A program made the translations under genes and the position numbers. Source: Suillus spraguei (taxonomy: Eukaryota; Basidiomycota; Agaricomycetes; Boletales; Suillaceae). From it: a DNA stretch of 64,000 bases. The stretch spans positions 62,001 to 126,000 of the forward strand of contig JABCPU010000179.1 of NCBI GenBank assembly GCA_016800925.1. The letters are read 5' to 3'. This document shows positions 23,742 to 35,560 of this stretch, in pieces. Position 1 is the stretch's first letter; the number at the start of each line of letters is the position of its first letter. The notes below the pieces were generated by a model. It saw nothing but the letters and a program-made list of their open reading frames with translations, searched no databases and was not told where the DNA came from.

Positions 23742-25508
23742 ATGTCTAATTCTTTGCACTCTCCTTCCCGTCCGCTCTCAAGGTCTTCTTCACGTGGCTC
23801 CTTGCGTTCTGCACGAGCTTCGAGCCCCTCAATACTAAAAAACGATACAGGTATTGCTCCTTCACCTGTCCTTTCAGATTTCATTCAAGCATCTCGGTTC
23901 GTTCTATTTCATAGTTGCTGTTCGTAATCAAATGTCAACCTTGAAGCACTCCATTCGACATCAACAGGCACAATTACACAGCTTAGAAAATATCATTTTG
24001 CGTGGATCGCGTACGCTACCATCCGGCTTTATGGCACCCTCTCATTCTCCACATCCCTCGTCGGAGGATGTTCTGGATATAAGCCCTTGTCCTGTCTCAT
24101 ATACCACGAGTTTTTCAACTCCAAATGTGCAACGTCGCTCTAGTTTTGATGTTTTGCAAGGCCTCGCTGGTCGCGAGTCAAATCTACCACTTCCAAGGAG
24201 AGAAAGTGCGACACCAATATTGAAACGCGATGGAATCCGCGAAGGGATCCCCATGGATTTCGGCGGCAGTCCCGGACATGCCGTGAACACTAAGCGGATG
24301 TCTAGTCCAACGCGTACATTGAGTCGTATGTCACCTGCGCCTTTGTTATCTCATTTTACTAATATCTTATCGTTCTAGGGATACCTGTCGCTTCTGTAGG
24401 TCAGTCTTTCTTTCCCTCCCCTGCGACCAGGATTTCCCTCATTGTGAACGCGGTGACTTAATGCTATTAGGGAATGCCCGTGCGTTAGCCGACGATGGTC
24501 TCTCTTCAGCTCTGAACTCCCCGCCAGCAATTTTGCCGATTGACGCTCATGTTGGCAATAACTCGGACAATTTGAATGCCTCCAGTTCTTCACTACAAGC
24601 TCCATCATCTCCCAATAGACGTATCTCTCTTACACCTGGAGGGACAACTAAAGTCTTGGCAGATCTTCAGGCCGGTGTTATAAATGCTCGCAATGCCTTG
24701 GAAAATACCAAGTCTCAGCTTCGTCTCTCACAACGGACCGTTGCGCAGTTGACACGACAGACAGAGGATTTGAAAGAAGGTCGAGAACGCCTCAGACTAG
24801 AAAACGAAGGTCTCAACAATGTTGTAGCAAGAAAGGAGAGGTTGTTGCAAGAGGTTAGTTTGTCTTATCTTGATTTCTCTTACTGACCTATCGCAGGTTC
24901 TGGAACGGGCCCGCAAAGCTGAAGCCGAGGCAGCAACCTTAAAATCTCAGCTGAAAACAGAGACTGCGACCTCCAAAAAGTCCCTTCGTGAGATGGAATC
25001 TGCTCTCGCTGAATCAACGGCCCTTTCTCAGAAGGCTGAACGCGAGTATATTACATTGCGCGATAGCATCAAAAGCATGACGGAGAGTTGGAAACATGAT
25101 ACTGATAGACTCCGTGAAGAGATGCGGAAGCGCGAGGACAAGCTGAAAAAAGAAGCCGAATCAGTTGGTAAGAAGTATAAGCTTCTCGTAGACGAGATGC
25201 AGGAGGCGCATCGTCAGCAAGGTTCCGTGAAGGACCTCAAACATGAAGACCAGAAAATCAAGAAAGAGGTCGAAGAAGAGTTCCGCGAGGAGATCATAAA
25301 ACTGAAGGCACAGGTTGAACTTCAATCTCATCAAAGTGACGAGGCAGTAGAGACTGCGAGGTGCGTAGTGTTTCTTTCTTTCCCCGCATCTTGGTCTTAG
25401 GAAATTCGTTCGAACAGAGCTTTGGCGAGTGAGCTGGCTCGTCTCCGTCGCTTGATGCAGTCTGGTACCAAGTCCCCCCCACCTGACGCCGGAAACCCGT
25501 CTCCCTGA
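23742..25508 (+). CDS. She3-like coiled-coil RNA-transport adaptor
   Basis: The N-terminus is Ser/Arg/Pro-rich (MSNSLHSPSRPLSRSSSRGS). It is followed by a conserved segment LKHSIRHQQAQLHSLENIIL and then a long coiled coil containing NARNALENTKSQLRLSQRTV and AQLTRQTEDLKEGRERLRLE. I recognise this region as typical of basidiomycete proteins annotated SWI5-dependent HO expression protein 3. She3 tethers mRNPs to a class V myosin for directed mRNA transport. Introns split LSR|IPVASV|GNARALADD, LLQE|VLERARK and TAR|ALASELARL, and the C-terminus is SGTKSPPPDAGNPSP. Near 23890-23930 the frame changes without a convincing normal-length intron, so either a small indel or an unrecognised intron lies there. 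Assignment to the She3 family is by recall. Confidence 0.68.
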
Positions 25509-25960
25509 ACTGGGTGTCTCATTTCATTGCGTTGTCTAACTGTCCAAGAGGCCTTATTCACTGACATGGACGCCCATCTCATGTATATCACGCACACTCA
25601 TTCGCACTTTGCATATCTTACACCCTTCTAGCCTTGCTGTCATATACCCACCAGGATAACTTCAGATTATTTGTACATGGCGCATGATTTTCACTCTTCT
25701 ACTGTGCTACATTTAGTTCTCGTCCGAGTCGGGCACTTGAGGTGGGCATATGGTAATCACAAGTCAGAAGGTTTCAACTTGACGCGGACATACCCGGCTA
25801 CTTATAACCGGAGGCATAGCATTTACATAGTGGCACATGATTATTAACTGTATTGCATAACCTTGCTCGGAGTGCTTACCGGCCTTTTAAGCTTTGTTAT
25901 TGATTCAAATAAGTTTCACATCGTATCCCTCTTCATCTCTCTCCTTCACCATCTCGAACG
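25509..25960. other. Intergenic region between the She3-like and nitronate monooxygenase genes
   Basis: It holds the 3' flank of the upstream gene and the promoter of the downstream one. No RNA gene or repeat was seen. Confidence 0.5.
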
Positions 25961-27291
25961 ATGTCTGTTATTATCTCTACACCAATCACCGAGCTTTTTG
26001 GGATCAAACATCCCATATTGCTAGCAGGTCCGCGTCATAACTCTAGTGTCACCCTTCAGGGAATTTTATAATTTTGTAGGCATGAATGTGGCAGCTGGTC
26101 CGGAACTAGCAGCTGCAGTAACGAATGCAGGTGGACTCGGTGTCATTGGTGGGCATGGTTATACCCCAAAGGTGCTCCGGCAGCAGGTGCGTATCGCTGT
26201 GAGAGTTGAGCTTACATGGTCATTTAACTTGAAGTACAACGTCGCCACATCAGATCCAAGCTATTAAGAAGGACTTGAAGGATCCAAATGCACCGTATGG
26301 GGTTGACCTACTTATCCCTCAGGTCGGCGGGAATGCGAGGAAAACAAACGTAAGTTTTGCGCTTAGTGTTACGTGGCAGTTCTCCCGCGCTGAATCCTCT
26401 ATAGTATGATTACCAGAACGGGAAACTAGACGAGCTAGTTGATATCGTCATCGAGGAGAAAGCGTCACTTTTTGTTTGCGCTGTTGGTGTACCACCAAAG
26501 TATGTGGTTGATAAGTTACATTCCGCTGGTATACCCGTCATGAATGTGAGTTTCTTCTTATATTATGAGGACGGTGAGCTCAGTATGCCCTAGATGGTCG
26601 GACATCCCAAACATGTCGCGAAAGCTCTTGCAATGGGGGTTGATCTAATTTGTGCACAGGCCGGGGAAGGTGGTGGCCACACAGGCGATGTCCCTGCATC
26701 AATCCTTATTCCTGCTGTCGTGGACGCATGTCGCGGACATATCTCTCCGCTGACAAAGAAGCCGGTGTACGTCATCGGTGCTGGTGCTGTGTACGACGGG
26801 CGCGGACTCGCTGCAAACTTGGCGTGGGGAGCACAAGGTGTCTGGGTAGGCACCAGGTTCGTTGCATCCACGGAAGCAAATGCGCCCAAGGCACACAAAG
26901 ATGCGCTCATAAGCGCAGGATACGAGGACGCCATTACGACTCTAATTTTTACCGGCCGGCCCCTCCGAGTCAGGAGAACGCCCTACGTCGAGGACTGGTA
27001 GGTTTCCACCTTGTTACTGTTCCGCTTCGTTGTTTCAACGTGTATTTCAGGAATAACAATCGCCAGGCGGAGATTAAGGAACTCACATCCAAGGGTATTA
27101 TTCCTGCGGCTTGGGACATTGAACAACACCCAGAGAAGTCGCTGCAGGCTAGAACATTCTTAATAGGAAGAGTGGCAGCACTCATCAATGAAGTGCTGCC
27201 TGCTCAGCAAATTGTGGACGAGATGGTGTCAGATGCAGCGAAGATACTGCAGCACGGCGCTTCGCTAGTGTCGACTAGAGCAAAGCTATAG
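25961..27291 (+). CDS. Nitronate monooxygenase (2-nitropropane dioxygenase family)
   Basis: Six exons: 25961-26027, 26080-26186, 26254-26349, 26405-26545, 26594-26997 and 27051-27291. The joined protein begins MSVIISTPITELFGIKHPIL and continues with the class signature LAGMNVAAGPELAAAVTNAG and GLGVIGG. A central segment reads AQAGEGGGHTGDV, with the conserved histidine of the active-site region. The FMN phosphate-binding stretch is VIGAGAVYDGRGLAANLAWG followed by VWVGTRFVASTEA. These FMN enzymes oxidise alkyl nitronates and detoxify propionate 3-nitronate in the cytosol. The frame is intact across all exons and all introns are GT-AG of 48-67 bp. Confidence 0.9.
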
Positions 27292-27410
27292 GGTGCTTAC
27301 TAGATGGTTCTTAGATGTATCTTTATTCAGGCGCCCGCATAGTGTACATGACTTTTCTTTGTCTTGAAGGCGATCATGAATTACTCCGGTTCCCGGATCA
27401 ATCGATCACG

Positions 27411-27429
27411 CACGTGCTGTCACCACGTG
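27411..27429. promoter_or_regulatory. Paired CACGTG elements upstream of the HIRIP3-like gene
   Basis: CACGTG at 27411-27416 and 27424-27429 lie 95-113 bp before the start codon at 27524. The paired arrangement resembles that upstream of the spindle-pole gene. Confidence 0.42.
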
Positions 27430-27523
27430 ATTCGTTGTATGTCGCGACCAACGAACGATATCACTCAATGTCATTGCATCTGCAAAGCATTCGGCTCTTG
27501 CGCAGTGCGAACCACAAACACTA

Positions 27524-29504
27524 ATGGCCACACTCAGTACTGAAAAAATACAGAAAGCCACTACGAGGCTATTAGAAGAAGCTCGTGCCGAAGAGAAATT
27601 GAGGCATGTTATACATTTGGTCCCGTGTCCGGTAACTTTGTTGCGACTTATGCCCACTGTAGCAAGCTCACTGTACGCATTGTCCGTGAGAGGCTGGAGG
27701 AAAGTCTTGACCTGTCACCTGGGACTTTAGACGCAAAAGAGTACAAGACGTCTATCAAGAAAACTGTCGTCGACTATTTGGTAAGGCGGAATTCACAGCC
27801 GGGCATTGCATTGACCTGCCCTCCTAATGCTAACACTCCCTTTCTGAAGGACAATGTTTCAATGCCATTGAATGAGGCAGATAATGAGGAGAGCCAGACA
27901 AAACTCTCAAAGAAACGCAAGGTAGGGGCCGATGGAGAGCTTGACAAACCTCGCAAAGCCTCTAAGTCCAAGGCGCCCCCCGGAAAGAGCAAGAAAGGGA
28001 AGCAGGTGCTCAAGTCCTCCGTGAGCTTGCGCTATATCCCTTTATGTCCAGCTACTCGAACTCCCTTCTATCACATCTAGGCTATAGTGGACTCTGAGGC
28101 GTCCGAAATATCTGAAAACGAAGCTCCAGCTAGGAAGAAACAGGCTAAACCTCCGAAACATAAAACTGCGTTAGAACTGCAGAGTGAGAATGAGCATGAC
28201 GACGAGCATGAAGTAAAACCCTCCAGCTCCAAAGTATGTGTGATTCCTGCAAAGTGCCCACATCACTAATAGCATACGGCACTCTCAAAAGGCATCAAAA
28301 CCGAAGAAATCGATAAGCAGAACCGCTGTGAAGGAACATAAATCAGCTGTGAGTTGAAATTTAATTATATCTTGTGACTAGTCTTCTCTATTTACTACGT
28401 ATAGTCTACTGTCGAGTCTTCTGGGGACGAGGCTGATGCTAAGCGTTCATCTAAATCCGCTGTAACGTCTCCAAAGGAAGAAATGCTGTCAAATAAGAAG
28501 TCACCTTCAAAGGAGAAGCCTCTATCCAAACCTAAGGTGAAACATATTTCTCTCACTTCTGTATTCTGTCTGAATGATTCTCTTCATCAGTCATCCACCA
28601 AGCAGAATGTGCAACGTAAGGTGGACGATGAGTTCCAGGACGGAGCGAGTTCTTTCACCTCGAGCCCTCAGCAGTCCGTCGTTCTGAAACATGGACGTCA
28701 CAGCGAACCTGTATGTCCCATCTTTATGACCTAAGTTTCACAAAATTAACAGGCAACTAGCAGAATGACTCTGATATGTCAGTGGTCATCGATGAACCCC
28801 CGAAGAAAAGAAGGAAGAAACAAGAAAAGGTTTTTGGCTCTCCCATTGGCGTTCTATGTTACTTCTGATAGTATATAGGATTCTAACAAGAAAGCCTTGA
28901 CAGAACCTAAGAAGGCACGGAAGAGCAATGCAGGAGGGTCTAAAGATGATGAGACTGTCTCCAGACTCAAGGTAGGAGTGTCTTCTCTTCTATTTAACAT
29001 ATGCAAAACGCGATTTGATTTTTGCTTAGGCTATAGTGGTTGCTTGTGGCGTACGCAAGGTGTGGAAGAAAGAATTCGCAGATCTGGACACACCGTCGGG
29101 ACAAATTAAACGGCTGAAAGAAATCCTCAAGGACTTAGGGATGACGGGTCGCCTCACTCTGGAGAAAGCAAAGACCATTAAAGCAGAGAGAGAACTCGCA
29201 CAGGAACTTAGTGCGTACTTGGAATGACTCGCGTTGAAAACCAGGCTTATAGTCACGTTGTGTATTAGGAGATGTGCAAGATTTCGCAGAAGCGCAACGG
29301 CGGCGAGAAACGAGGAAAGAAAAGGGGACTTCGCAGGACGAACAATCAGGATCTGGAAGTGACGATGACGATGAGGACCTACCAGTAAAGAGGAAGGTTC
29401 GTATTATTTCCGATGGTTCTTGTCTTTGCGATTATGATGTTCCTTAGAAGACTGCGGGTGCAAGCATTCTAGCCTTTTTGGGGGACCAGAGTGACGACGA
29501 ATAA
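27524..29504 (+). CDS. HIRIP3-like histone chaperone with N-terminal DEK_C domain
   Basis: The N-terminal helical domain reads LLEEARAEEKL, then after an intron SKLTVRIVRERLEESLDL and KTSIKKTVVDYL, resembling a DEK C-terminal DNA-binding fold. A long, highly charged Lys/Ser/Glu linker follows, cut by many short introns. The C-terminal module VVACGVRKVWKKEFADL with QIKRLKEILKDLGMTGRLTL and KAKTIKAERELAQEL matches the conserved block of HIRA-interacting protein 3, a histone H2A-H2B chaperone with a CHZ-like motif. The end is KTAGASILAFLGDQSDDE at 29504. The nuclear basic stretches PKKRRKKQEK and SKKRKV fit chromatin function. At least nine introns were inferred; the exact borders of small middle exons are approximate. 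Confidence 0.65.
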
Positions 29505-30018
29505 CTTCGGATGACTTGATAGTTTACGTCTCACATCTCCTTGATATATCCTCTTGAATCCTATAAAACTTCCTATTGACTCAATGTTTTGTACTACATG
29601 CAGCTATAGCACAGTTCCCATTTCTGACCTTCTGTATCAGGCTTATCACAATCGAAGCCGAGCAACAACGATGTTACTGCGATGCTACACTTCTTATGGT
29701 ATGTGAGCAAAGCGAGAGGGTCAAACGCGGTGATCATGCAGGAACCAAGGGCTGTATCTTGCAGTGAATAAGAAATAGCTTTAAACACAAAAATTGACCC
29801 CATCTGAGGATCGCAGGATAATGTCAGCTTTCAAAGGGCGATGACGCGCAGGTGGACATGATCATTGAAAGACGTTTGTCCCATCAGCAGAGATTCGACA
29901 CAGATTCATACCCGTTTGAGATCGCAATTTTTCAAGTGTTTCAAATCAACTCTAGATGCGAGTATTCCGATGGGTGAATCATGGACTTTGAGACGAAGGG
30001 GGACCCACCTATATATTA
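29505..30018. other. Intergenic region, nothing recognised
   Basis: It has only short open frames without family resemblance. It marks the transition from the conserved gene block to the repeat-rich block. Confidence 0.5.
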
Positions 30019-31250
30019 TTGTGATTCCTCGACAGTCCCTTGCTTGCCGTGGGGCAGCGGGTAATCTGGATTGAAATTGCTTGCCCACCGATAATACTAT
30101 CGACAGGATTCAACAAATCTTGACATTCGAATCAATCAAGCGATGGTTCATTGCACAGGATATGTAATTGCAGCATGCCGCACGGCACCGCCCTGCAAAG
30201 AAGTTCGAGGAGCTCGACAAGAAATAGAAGTGCAGCACATGTTAGTCATGACTGTAATCAAAGAAAGTCCCTTTAAACGATAAGCATAGGGTTCAGAAGA
30301 TATGCGTAGCACTGTGCAACATCAAGCGGTGAAGTAAACATGAGGATAACACACGGAACGCGCCCTGGTAGTAGTAGGCGGTCAAATGAACCCTTGCCCA
30401 GCTTCCTCCTCAACGATTCAATCATACTTGACTTGACACGTCAGGCTTGTGAAAAATAGGACTTCCGAGTCGCTATAGCAAACTGCTGCAAACAACCTCT
30501 GCCTTGCTCAGGTTCGAATTTTTTTGTCAAGCTTCCTGTGAGCATTTTATGCGCTTCTATTGACAAGGGTTGGCACGGGATTAGAACCATTGGCAATACT
30601 CATTTCTGCAGGATCAACCCTGTTAAGATCCCGGAAGGCCGCTGTCGGCGCGTTACGAGTACTGATTTATGATCTTCCCTATGTCTAAGGGCTGACCATG
30701 TCTCCCACCACAATTAAGATGCAAGGCACATTGATGATAATATCCCCTTCCCCTATCAGGAAGATGTCAGAGATATCAAAGATTACGCCCCTCCTGCGCC
30801 GTCATTTAAACATGAGGAAGGTATCAAAATAACACCTTCTTCTCCCATGAGTGAGACACAAACAATCAGGGATGATGCCTTTTAAACATTGCGAGACCAT
30901 ACCGAATGGGTGCACCTACACGAATCATCACATGTTCGAACGACGGCTCGCTCCGACGGTAAAATTTAGAGAGTAATTTACAGATTGGAGACAGCTGGCG
31001 AGATCGGGAAGATGGAGTGGGGGTTATCATTGTAGCCCAGACATTGTCTCTCAGAACTGACATTGTTGCAAGCAGTGGACAGTTGGTGGTGGAACGCCGA
31101 GATTGGGAATATTATTTCAAGATGGAAAAGCCATGCGGCGAATGCGTTGTCCTAGAGTCCGATTGGTCACCAAGCGAGTTGTGAGTGGATCAAATGATGG
31201 TCCCGCAAGGTTTGGTCCAATCGAGATGGCGCACATTTGCATTTGTATGC
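30019..31250 (+). repeat. Segmental duplication R1, copy 1
   Basis: From CTCGACAGTCCCTTGCTTGC onward this stretch aligns by eye with 47214-48465 in the same orientation, with scattered substitutions and small indels over about 1.2 kb. It contains no intact gene. Its right end carries decayed WD40-like coding sequence. Confidence 0.85.
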
Positions 31251-31665
31251 GTTGTGTCAGTGTGATACTCGTCTAACTCCGAACAGATCACAACTGGCGG
31301 AAATGCAAGAACACAGTGCAAATCTGGGATGCCGACACAGGAGAGCTGTCTAAGACCGACAGTAGTAGTATGACCCGTACGTCGGATTTCGGAAGAAGTT
31401 TATCTCCGTGACATTTTAGCTGCCGTTCAATTAGGATATTCAATTTGGCGCTATCACTTCACTGCATTTGCTTTGTTCCACAATGACCGTCTCCTTCAAG
31501 CGCTTCACGCGGTAGAACGGTACGTTTGTGGAATCTCGACACAAATCTACCTGTCGGTGAACCCCTCCGCCGCGAAGCTGGCGTGTATTGTGCTACTCTT
31601 CCCGTGGATGGAAAGCTACTAGTAACAGATTGCAATGACTACAGTCTAATGTCACTTTGAATACA
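30960..31665 (+). pseudogene. WD40-repeat protein fragment
   Basis: In shifting frames one reads RVVSGSNDGPARFGPIEMAH (31170-31230), then VQIWDADTGELSKTDSS (31320-31370), then RTVRLWNLDTNLPVGEPLRR (31510-31575) and VDGKLLVTDCNDYS. These are WD40 blades with the usual SGSNDG, WD and LWN positions. The reading frame is repeatedly interrupted, so this is a relic of a beta-propeller protein. Its upstream half lies within repeat R1. Confidence 0.6.
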
Positions 31666-31814
31666 TTACCCACTCTAATACTGAATGTGTGTTCGTTCTT
31701 GGCCACCAAAAGATGAATCAAAAGTGTGCATCATCTTCAAGTTATGGCTCTTTAACAATAGAGCGCACTTGTGAAGACCTCCATGTTCTCAGTACTCCGT
31801 AACAGGACAATGCC

Positions 31815-31930
31815 ATGGTGTTACGCACATGTAGAATGCAGATTCATAAAAGATCTCTAGTTCATGTTGTGACCGCTGTATCAACAATCAGGGCAAGAGC
31901 CTCGTGGTGGTGATAAGTAAGTTCTTTACT
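31815..31930 (+). repeat. Dispersed repeat R3, copy a
   Basis: The core GTTACGCACATG followed by GCCTCGTGGTGGTGATAAGT recurs at about 51395-51540 and 56547-56700, same strand, with indels. The other two copies extend further with a shared GGACGCAAG...CTTCGAATTGGT segment. The element type is unknown. Confidence 0.65.
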
Positions 31931-32282
31931 CTTCATGCTGTCCTGCAGTCTACAATCGTCTTTACTTGTCGACCTCGCCATCCTTTTCTCATTGTTTTGT
32001 CCCCTTTCCCTTGGCGCCGCTCTAAGCTTTTCCTGCTATTCTTCAGCTTACAACGTCTTCACTTGTTATTGTCCTTCGGTCCACAATTACCTTGGCTTGC
32101 TGTTGTCATTCAGTCTGTGCTAGACTTTGTATTAGTCGATATCCAACTCCCGTAAGTAATACTCAATAATTTACCGCCCCCCCAATCACAACTCGTCCAG
32201 AACGAATTAGCGGCGGCGCTTCACTTACAGTAGGCCTTGTCTGCCTACATCGACCCCGCTCATTCTGATCGATCGTTCAAAT

Positions 32283-34255
32283 CTAATGCCGTCTCAGACC
32301 TGCCAACGACAACTCTTCAACGGCTTACAGGCTAGCTTACCACGAGGTCTTCGCTCGCATTTCAGGAGAAATTTGCTTGGATGATGCAATTTTCTACCGA
32401 AGAACCTTCGAAATTCTTGTTATACATTATACATCTCCTACGGAATGATTTTTCATGTACATGACAGTTGCAAGGCGGTACTTTTAGTGTTGGTATGACT
32501 TCTTTTTCTCACCCCATCATTTCATTGATACATCTCCAAAGTTATATTGCATTCATTTTTTGCTCGCTGGGAATGATACATGGCTCATACTTTTCCGATG
32601 CCTTCTGTCAGAACAAAGCCGCTAGACCCGCATTACTAGCGCACTGTCTCTCTGCCCAGAGAGCACTTACCTTCGCAGCATTGCGGCAGGGGGAAATGGT
32701 ATTGATTATGTGACCGGCGGATGCAACACAATTCCGAAAGACGCATCCGGTGAAGACATGTGCCTTTGACGAATCGTCCTCAAGCTCTTGGGTCGTCTGG
32801 GCCATCAACACTACCCTCAACAAACAGTTTAAGTATGCTTTGACCAACACGGCAGCATCGATGATCTCGACACAAGCATACAACTTGGTCGCAAACCATG
32901 TCTCTGTGCCTCGAGGGACATACTGACCATGATAGCTAGTTGAGCAACTTGGCCTTTTCACTTGAACACCACAAGGCAAAGCTAATGACCTCGATGAGGT
33001 TGCTGTTATGTGGGCCACGCGCAGGGTGCTGGGTGAGCATGATGTGGCGTTCGATTTGGAAAGCCTGTCGCGTATTCGCCATACGTAGTATTATTTCATA
33101 CCGACTGCAGTGATATACTCGCCCATCCTTGAAATACGTTTCCTATTTTCCTTCCCACCAGAGCATCTGAGCGAGCTGATGTGGTGTCAGAGTACTCCTG
33201 GGTGTTTGGAAAGACTAGAAATGCTCCAAGCACCTTGCAAGTGAAATTAAACATCGCGATTGTCATGAAATTCACAATGTGGCCCTTGTCAGTAGCCTAC
33301 TTTATTCGACATTGCATCTATAAAGTATCTTCACTCTTTAAATAACGAGAAGATAACCATGACCCTCAATTATGACGCTCCTTCATGCGCTCCTGCACGT
33401 ATCATGCTAATCGTTCTGCGGTGGCGAAAATAAGAACATCAGTAACTCGGACTCGAAAGACAATGAGAAAAAACGGGCTCACCCAGGCAATGTGGTGTTT
33501 TTAATGTAAGTCAAAATCTCATGTGCAGTTGGGGGCGTATTTGTCATTGCCAACATCACCAAAAAAACAGCAACTTGTGCATGCGCATGGAGTCCACGAG
33601 GACATGTAACCATCACTTCCACACTTATACACGAAATCGTTACCGTTGTTGTAAGTCTCGCCCGACCAGCACCCCGCTTTATAGGTGAATGGTCATAAGC
33701 ATGGTCTAAGGTTTGCACTGCAAAAGTGCTCACATGATCCCACCGGGGAACAGGGTAGTTTCGGCGGGCCGCTGTCAGCGAGAACTACGCCGGCCATCGC
33801 CGTGGCACTGATGATTACAGTGGCGAGTGAAGTGAGTATCATGGCTGAAACTTGAAACTTGATGGTGTTGTCTGAGTCAAGTACGTTGGCTTTTATGCAT
33901 GATTAGTATAGGATGCGGCCAAACGATTTGCATAAGCCAGCTCACATGCCGTAACATGTTTTCTTAAAGGCCTCAAATAATGTGCTGGACGCACTCGTGG
34001 CACGAGTCCAATTTTGATAGGATGATGATTGAATTTATCTGATTCGGGGAAGCGGCAGACGAACTCAGCGATAATGCACAGAGCGATTCTCGGTGCCCGA
34101 GCCCCGCATGGCTTTGCCGCCAACTAGAGAAAACACTAGTAACCAAGCCAGTGGTTGTGGTGTGAGTCGTGGCATGAGCATTTTGGAATAGTTAGATGAA
34201 ATTGTCATCTGAGCATTTTCTGCGGAATAGTTGGATGAAATCGTCATCGATATTG
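32283..34255 (+). repeat. Segmental duplication R2, copy 1
   Basis: From CTAATGCCGTCTCAGACC this stretch parallels 43072-45115 in the same orientation at high identity. Differences include a block of about 150 bp present only in copy 2 (43460-43612) and about 85-100 bp near 34125-34215 present only in copy 1, partly a tandem duplication of GAGCATTTT...GTCATC. Open frames of 80-150 codons on the minus strand are shared between copies but match no family I know. Confidence 0.88.
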
Positions 34256-34399
34256 GATGACTTTCCGTAGGCTGAAATATTCTGATTAGAATATCATATC
34301 ATATATTTACCCTTATTAGGCAGGTGTGCCGCGATGCCGGTGTTCATTTACAGTCAGTTCGTAACCATGTGTCATCTACCCCCCCAATAAACCTTAATT

Positions 34400-34426
34400 C
34401 TATTGGGGGGGTACCCCCCCCAATAG
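34400..34426. repeat. G/C-homopolymer palindrome
   Basis: CTATTGGGGGGG-TA-CCCCCCCCAATAG is a near-perfect palindrome; another CCCCCCCAATA arm lies just upstream near 34379-34388. Its function is unknown. Confidence 0.75.
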
Positions 34427-34827
34427 ACTTTACAGACGACTTACATCCGTTTTAGGCCACTAACGCCAGCGATATCCGCTGACATAATCAGCCTTGCTTG
34501 AGATGCATGTCACACAATGCGGCACCTCGCACAGTAATACTGAGGTATGTTTCAACTTTTCGTCAAGTATGCTAAAGTCTTTCTCTCCCGCCACTATCTA
34601 GGTGATTCTAAGTGCCCACTAATGGAGTGCCTACCTGACCTGTATGCCACCAGTGCCTCCAATCCTGCCCAATGCAACCTAGTAGTATTGATTTCCCGTC
34701 ACTTCTGACATTCTATCTGTGATACCTCACTCCCGGCAATGATAGCGGCAGCGAGCACCATAAGTCTCTCATTGTCACCGAAATGTTCAGCCTGGTCTTT
34801 GTCAAGAAGCAGCTGCTGGACTGCAAA

Positions 34828-35560
34828 TAGTGCTGTGGGCAGAACTATTTGTGTCTAATTGTGCCACCACAACCGGCAGAAGTGGCAGAATCACCACTTT
34901 TGCCACCTGGCAGAATTCTCAAAGCACTACAAGGCTATGTATATGACAATGTATGGTAATCATTGCTAAGAAACACCATCAGAAGAGCATCAGCGTGTCC
35001 ACATCCCACTGTCCATTGTCTTGTGAGCTTTGATCAACTACCATGATTTTGTCATCAATGGATTTCAGTAGAAGACCTTGGTCAACATGCTCCAACTCCG
35101 CAAAATTGTAAACTTGACCTTCCAACACTTCATCCAACCCATCAATCAGTACTTGTTCCATCGCATATTTTCGTGTTCCAGCAGGGCAAATGCTGTGTCA
35201 ATCTCATCAAGTGATATTGATTCAGGACCTGCAAGATCGTCATCGACATTCTGAGTCTGAGGTGCGAGTGGTGGTGCCCACGCAAAATTGGCTTCTAGAT
35301 CAGCAGCTACATCAACATTAATGCCCGGCTGGGCACCAGTATGCATGTGCACATGATGTTGATGAGTTGGCTTTCTGTTAGCCACGGCCTTCTGCTGAGT
35401 ATGGTAACAAAGAGTCGCTCAAATCTTTGCCAGTGCTTTGAATGTGTCTACCGAGAGGTTGCAACACTTCGGAGACTGAGTGCTACCCATGTCCGAGAAG
35501 AGGTGTTCGACATCAGCGGTGTGAGGAACAATGGATAGGAGGGTGATTGCAGACTAGGTT
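34828..35560 (-). mobile_element. hAT transposon C-terminal remnant (hAT-2)
   Basis: The minus strand reads IVPHTADVEHLFSDMGSTQ and CCNLSVDTFKALAKI, the hAT dimerisation domain. This is followed by HMHTGAQPGINVDVAADLEA, DDDLAGPESISLDEI and, to 34979, AELEHVDQGLLLKSIDDKI, matching the tail of hAT-1. The terminus TAGTGCTGTGGGCAGAA starts at 34828 and matches the hAT-1 3' end. An internal stop and frame breaks show that it is dead. The candidate target duplication next to the terminus is ACTGCAAA (34820-34827), but its partner was not found. Confidence 0.75.
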
